Below are positions 57,617 through 64,000 of a DNA stretch of 64,000 nt, piece after piece (position 1 is the first letter of the stretch; each line of letters begins with the position of its first letter). The notes beneath the pieces are model-generated. The model was not told where the DNA came from and searched no databases. It was given only the letters and a program-made list of their open reading frames with translations. This DNA is from Lathyrus oleraceus. Its lineage: Eukaryota; Streptophyta; Magnoliopsida; Fabales; Fabaceae. A program made the position numbers and the translations under genes. Location of the stretch: positions 182,980,294 through 183,044,293 of the forward strand of contig NC_066585.1 in assembly GCF_024323335.1 (NCBI RefSeq). The letters run 5' to 3'.

Positions 57617-60600
57617 TGTCGCATCACGCGAAAAACCGGCGGGAGAACAAGAACAACAGAGCCGCCACCGTGCGTTATTTATCCCAAAAGAGGGAAAGGA
57701 AACGCTCAGAGTAAACCTGGGAAAAGACATGGTCTCGCGACCAAAGAGAATGGGATCGGGAGTCGGTTATGCGAAGGGAAGGTATTAGCACCCCTACGCA
57801 TCCGTCGTACTCGACGGGATCCACGCACAATAGGAAGGAAAAATGGTTGCTAAAACACTGCTCAAACACACACACACTGGCTGAAAGAGACAAAAGAAAC
57901 TGACTGAAACTGACTCGGCAGGATATCGCATCCTGGGCCTACTTAGTCTATCAGGCATAGACATCAGAGTCGAAGTAGTTCGGACTGGGGAAACGACACA
58001 TGCTCGCTAGGATATCGCATCCTATGCATACGTATCTTCTCGGACGAGAGAAGAATCAGAGCATTCGTAGCTCGGCTAACACGCACGCAAACAAACACAG
58101 GCAAAGGCAAACATGGAGCCTGAATGCCAATCGATGGACTTACATCAGCATCCGAACCAAAACACACACAAGAAGGCAAACGTGGAGCCTGAATGCCAAT
58201 CACTGGACTTACATCAGCATCCGAACCAAACACACACAAGAAGGCAAACGTGGAGCCTGAATGCCAATCACTGGACTTACATCAGCATCCGAACCAAACA
58301 CACGCACACTGGAACCCAAATGCCACTCGATGGACTTACATCAGCTTCCAAGCACACAACAAGACAAAACAAAGACACGGGCGCCCGGAGAGATCTGCTC
58401 ATCTCCTGCCTACGTACCTCATCTGGTATGAGGATCAGGGCGACGTAGTTCCCCTACAGAGGGATAAAGGACCAGCCTAACCAGATAACAGAGGGAGACA
58501 CCACACTAGGGAGACTACGACTCGAGCCTAGATGTTGTCATGCAAATCATCCCTAAGTTAAGGTTTCTAGCTAACTTGCACAGGAAGCAAGCCTATCCTA
58601 AACATGACTCGCACAGGAAGCAAGCCACACACACACTTAACTTGCACAGGAAGCAAGCCAAGCAAAACCTAACTTGCACAGGAAGCAAGTCTAAACTAAC
58701 CCTAACTTGCACAGGAAGCAAGTCAAACAAACATACAAGCACAGATAGCACACACTATACACAAGCAAGTGGCTCAAACAAGGGTTAGGTTTTAGTCGAG
58801 GGGTCATATCAACCTCAACAAACAAACCTCTGGAACTGGGTGAATGTGCTCTTAACCTTACCATTGAGGGGCTAAGGTGAAGCAGATGAAGGGTGAGTGA
58901 AGATGAGACTTCACAGCTCTTATCCCTGGCCTGGGAGAGCTTAAGACAAGAATGTGTGGGTTCAGAAAGTGGGAACCCTTCTACACATTTAAAACTGACT
59001 CAACTGTACAATTGTACAAGATCTTGGGTTTGTATCTGCAATGCATCAACACAGTGGTGTGAGCAAAGCAGATGACACACAGAATAGCAGGGGATAGATT
59101 GCATATCCCTTGGGTTCTGCCAATTGCCTCTTCACTTAGGAGGTCTTTGACTCTATACAAGGACAAATGTAAACAGTCACAAACATTGCCTCTTAAGGAG
59201 GACTTCAGACAGTTGCCTGGCCAAGTAACAGGCCAGGTCTTCCAGACTACATGAAGATTAGAAATATACCTCAATGCAAATTGCTTATACAAGCAAAGCA
59301 AAGCAAAAGTTCACAAGGAACTGAGCAACTAAAAGCACCTGAAATAGTCAAGCAGACATTAGTATACAACTTCAAACAAAGCAAAAGGAAACAGACATTA
59401 ACAGTTAATCAGAAGCAAATGAGTGTGCAAGGCACAAGGCTTAAGGCTTGAGAGCCAAGCCACCTACAAAACAAACAAGTTAGACAATGATATTTAAGTA
59501 AGCTCAATCAAAAGAAATGGTCTCATTGGTCATTTGTTGGTCAACCTGAAAACACAAGCTCAAAAGTGAGTAACAGGACCACTAGGGCAAGCCTAGGGTC
59601 AAAAGAGAATGAAAAGGTTAAAACAGCAAAGGGCAAGCATTCAAAATCATGTTTAATCAATCAAGAAACAAATCCAATTGGTTTCATGTTCATATCATGC
59701 ATCATCATCATTTCATAAACAAAAGAAGTCAAAGCATGGCAAATGAGAGCTCATAGAAGTCAACAGCAAGACTTAACTCAAAAGCAATCTTAAACATTTC
59801 TAAAAATCACCAAATAAATCATGACCAATCACAACCCACAGCATGGTAAGCATGTCAAATTTCATCTCATTTGGACAAGTGGAAGGCAGCCAATGAAAAT
59901 CAGAAAGTCAAAGCAATTTTGAACATGCTCAATGAAGTCAACCAAACATGCATCAACTTAGAAAAATCATAAATCAGAGATGGTGTATGATAAATGAATG
60001 GGACTAAAACCATGGCAAATATGAGGGTGTCTAGTTATCTCATGTAAAATTTCATGTCCATCTAGTAAAGTATGAGAATTTCAAAAATGAAATGGGAACA
60101 TGTGTCACAAAAAGTCAACATATGACTAAATAGGGGAGAAAATCTCAAACAATTAGGAAATGCCACAAATAATTCCAAGAAAATTCACATGTAAACTAGA
60201 CATCCAAGAGTACATTCATGCAAAAATTCAAACCAATTTGAGTTCAAGAAGCATGGTAATGAAAATCATGAAGTTGGACATCAATGGTGTGACACAAATT
60301 GTCACACCCTAATTCAAAAAATCATAACTCACAATCCAGATAAGATAAATTCACAAACTCTACACCAAAATCACCATGAATGTGTCTAGTTTAAGCACAA
60401 AAAATTTGGGAGCCATTGGATAAAGTATCATCATTTCACAAATGTTTTGGCAAAGTGTACAAAATATGCATACATGTCACAAACCCTCATACCAATTAAA
60501 ATCCACTCATCAAAAAAATCTGGAAAAATCATGATAAAAAACTAGAGATTCAGATGAACACAATGCAAAAATTCCCATGAAATTTGGATTTGAAATGAAG

Positions 60601-63600
60601 ATGTTATGATTTTTGTAAGATGGAGCAATCAAATGAAATAAATAAATAAAACAACATTATTCAATGAGACATGGGGTCCGGGAATGGCAAACTTGTAATT
60701 TCCTGGACCTTTTAATGAAACGCGGCGTTGCGTTTACAGGCGTGGCGAGATGCTAGTGGTCCATGCTAATCCAACAGAACAAAAATCATGCAGTAACGTA
60801 CAAACAAAATCTGGAAAAATGGTTTTAGGGTTTCCAATGAACAGTATGAAGCTTCATCATCTTCCCAATTCGATTCAAAAGAAAAATTCCAGAAATCAAA
60901 ATTAATCATACCAAAATGATCAGCAAGCTTCACTCATGCATAATCCATCATCCATTTTCGTTAAAACAAGCCAGGCATTCGGAGCCGAGTAAAAACATAT
61001 TTCATCATCAAACTTTAAAACAGCATAACTCCTAAACTACTTAACCAAATCAAATGATTCAAAGCTTAACGTGCTCAGGGACAAGAGATCTACAAAGTAC
61101 ATATCATGGTTTTGGAAAAAATGAGGGTCGAAAATTTACCAAAAATTTGAAGAAAAGCTGTGGTGCAGTTGTTGTTTGATGGTAAATGCTTGAAACAGAT
61201 GTGCCAATAGCTTCCCAAAGATGGATGGTTGAAGGATTTTGGTTCAGCAACTCTTGAAATGGCTTAACCCGAGTTCTGCCATGGATGATGTGTGAAGAAA
61301 AACAGTTGGATAAAAGCTCCTTCCAGCTGGAGAAGGATGGTTGCAAAGTGTTCACAAGGTTGCTTGAATGATGGAAAAACAATGGCCTGCTCGAGTTCTT
61401 TGGAGTTTTTTTTTGACAGATTTTGGCAAAATGCAAAAATGAAGTTTTAGAGAATGAGTGAAGTTTTTTGAGTTTTGAGGCAGCTGCTAGGGGTTTCATT
61501 CAGCAGAAAAAATGATGTGTGTCTGCTGTTTTTGTGGTACTTGAATCAAGGTCCATGAAAATGTGGAGTAGAGTTGGTAAAAGTGTACTTTCTTTCCAAT
61601 TTTCAAGCAAGTTGGCATGGGTGTATGTACTGCACGAATTTGACTTTGTAACATGACCAAAACCACATTTCTGAACTATTTCAATTGGCCAAATGGTTTA
61701 AAAATGATTATTTTGAAAAGTCAAAATTCAACTCACTTGAAATTAATTAAGGCAAGTTCAAAAAGGCCATTTTGCATGGTGATGTTTTGGTGAATGAAAG
61801 TTACATTTTTGGAAAGAGGAGGTCAAATGTGACTTGTAGGAAAAAACCCCACCCAAATTGGCCAAATGGTTTGAGAGATATGGCCTTTTGAAGTTCAAGA
61901 ATTTCTGAAAATGATTTGATCATATCTTGCCAACCATACATGGGAATTGAGTGTTCTTGGACTTTTTGGAAATGGGAGAACAAGATCTTCAACTTTCATG
62001 TTGGGCAAAGATTCATTTGAAGCTTGTATCATGATGTAAGTTTGAGGATCAAGACTTTCCATTTTTGGTAAGTTTCAGTTACAGGTCCAGTTTCCATTTT
62101 TGGAAATTTCTGATCTGGCTTCAAATTCTTCTATGATGGTGTTTGACATGATATATGAGGACTATATGGACATGAATGAGACCTCTCAAACCAATTTCCA
62201 TCATCAAATCACTGATTAAATGGACAGTTGACCAACAGTTGACTTTTAGGGTTTCTGACTGACTGTGCATTGACTGATGACTTCTGAACATCCAATCCTT
62301 GACCAAAACACTTCAAATGGATCCCCAAGTCATGTGAACATGTTGGACCAACCCTAGGGCTTTGTCTCCTTGAGAATTGTGCTTGCTTGCTTGACTGACT
62401 GATCTCCTGACCAGTTTGACCTAATTTCTTGATTGGCTTGCACTTGAGGCAAATGGGACAATGCAATGCTATGCAGTGGACCATGTTATGCTATGACCTA
62501 ATATGAAAATGTATGTACAATGATAGGTGCAAATTTGAGGTGCTACAGCTGCCCCTATTCAATCAGCTGGGAACCCGAATGGATGAGAGCAACGACTGTC
62601 AGACTTTCAGGGTAAACAGGGATTGAATACCAAGAACCGTACAAATTTGCACTCTGCCGGATATGATACCAGGAGAACCACGTCATTTACTGATGACGCC
62701 TGCAATTGACAACTTCAGAAAGGCGAAACCATTTACCGATGGTTAGAAACTGGAAACTTGATATTTACCGATATCAACTTCAGCAAGACCATCTACCAAT
62801 GGCTGCTGGGAAACAACTCTGATGTAAAAGGAAGCAAGACCATTTACTGATGGCGGCTTCAAAGGAACTTGACATTTACCGATATCAACTTCAACCCGAC
62901 CATTTACCGATGGCTACTGCAACTGGAGATCTGATATTTACCGATATCGAAGAAAACGGGGCCATTTACCGATGGCGGATAAAACTGGGCATTCAATATT
63001 TACCGATATCGAAACATACAGGACCATTTACCGATGGCGTTTCCACTTGGGAAGGAACAAAATCTCTGTGGTGTAATCAGACAAGACGTTTACCGACGAC
63101 TTCTGGGGATCTTGATTTTATCAACAAGGAAACAAAGCATGACCAGACATTTACCGATGACTGGGATGAGACTCGACGTTTACCGACATCGAAAGATGAT
63201 GTTTACCGACATCCAAAAACGACCAGACATTTACCGATGACCGGGGAACACTCCACTAAGGGAAAAACAAATATTTGCAACCGGAAAACCAGATAGGACA
63301 TTTACCGATGACTCTACTGGGAATCTCTAGCTGGGGATTATCAGACATTTACCGATGACTGCAGAAAAGACTCGATGTTTACTGACATCGAAAGATGATG
63401 TTTACCGACATCAAAAAATGACCAGACATTTACCGATGACTGGGGTGAGACTCGATGTTTACCGACACCGAAACAATGGTGACCAGACATTTACCGATGA
63501 CTGGAGAGAAAACCCGATGTTTACAGACACCGAAACAATGGTGTTTACTGACACCAAACAAAGAAACACACGCGGGTGTTGGCATGACACTTACCGGTAT

Positions 63601-64000
63601 CACAAGAATGACTTTTTAGATATGTCAAGGCAAGGTTGACCACTTGCTGGGGGTCTCACTGGGGAGAAACAAACTTTCTGTCACCATTGGGTGAGGAAAT
63701 GAACCTCTGTGGGGATATCAATCCTGAGTGCTGTCAAGAGCAACTGTAACAGACTTGCTGTGCTGATGTTGAATGAAATGATCCGCCTCTGCCGGGGATA
63801 CGGTCTGGTGAGGTTAACACATGAATGCATATGTTTGAATTTTTCTATGGCGTAATGCTCCATATTGAATGGGAATGCTACGCAGTTTGAGGATGCAATG
63901 ATCACTAAAAATGCAAAAAATGCAAAAATGATGAAAAACTCAGGCTGGGGAGCCAAAACTGATCGGGTACTCCAACTCTGCGGGGAGACACTGCCGGGAG
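57617..64000 (-). repeat. 5' LTR of the Ogre-type element (truncated by window end)
   Basis: Matches 40314-46701 with a constant offset of 17303 bp, falling to 17299 after the (CA)n difference near 57866. It carries the same three tandem-repeat arrays. As the 5' LTR it should contain the promoter of the element, in the part near or beyond 64000. Confidence 0.92.

Larger units (their letters stand above)
40314..64000 (-). mobile_element. Ogre-type Ty3/gypsy retrotransposon (right end outside window)
   Basis: Read leftward. The 5' LTR starts beyond 64000 and ends at 57617, followed by PBS, ORF1, gag, protease, a putative intron, RT-RNase H-integrase, and the 3' LTR from about 47 kb down to 40314. 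Integrase after RT places it in Ty3/gypsy. A separate ORF1 before gag, very long LTRs, a second plant-type RNase H and an intron before RT are Ogre (Tat clade) traits. The LTR copies differ by about 19 substitutions and one 4-bp (CA)n length change over about 6380 bp as counted by eye. It inserted in the MULE C transposase gene; the left flank is ATAGT (40309-40313). Confidence 0.93.

Overview
The window is nuclear DNA of a flowering plant, dominated by transposable elements. The repeat families point to a repeat-rich legume: an Ogre-type Ty3/gypsy element with LTRs over 6 kb and a separate ORF1, a Sirevirus-like Ty1/copia element with an extra 3' ORF, and MULEs carrying plant mobile domain (PMD) genes. 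A Fabeae legume (pea, vetch or Lathyrus group) is an inference from repeat type only; nothing in the sequence names the species. No rRNA, tRNA, organellar or bacterial-type features were seen.

Layout. 1-16000: a PMD-carrying element with terminal inverted repeats (315-15992, 8-bp target duplication) holds an LTR-like insertion (4002-15861), which in turn holds a complete 10.56-kb copia element on the minus strand (4746-15307; 1083-bp LTRs that look identical; 5-bp duplication GTAAC). 16001-19356: AT-rich low-complexity DNA, then a 5'-truncated second copy of the PMD element with a Stowaway-like MITE in it. 19357-31280: AT-rich tandemly duplicated DNA into which two long-TIR MULEs (A, 20758-24046; B, about 24073-31280) inserted side by side in opposite orientation. 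31281-34259: AT-rich DNA and a foldback element built of about 15 hairpin units. 34260-37573: one intact host gene, a seven-exon G-type lectin S-receptor-like kinase on the minus strand. 38215-40313: the left part of a third MULE (C), cut by an Ogre-type element that starts at 40314 and runs past the window end (minus strand; ORF1, gag, protease, intron, RT-RNase H-integrase).

How the parts relate. MULEs A, B and C share one gene plan. A MULE transposase gene is divergent from a PMD gene where both are visible (A and B). A third small gene (about 90-97 codons) is convergent with the transposase and sits just inside one TIR with its own TATA box (A, B and C). The small gene is decayed in each copy but alignable across all three, and I do not recognise it. 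It holds the position that mudrB holds in maize MuDR, and it is my main candidate for something undescribed. All MULE and PMD genes here carry stops or frameshifts, several of the TGG-to-TGA type. The copia and Ogre insertions are recent by LTR comparison. Only the receptor kinase looks like a functional cellular gene.
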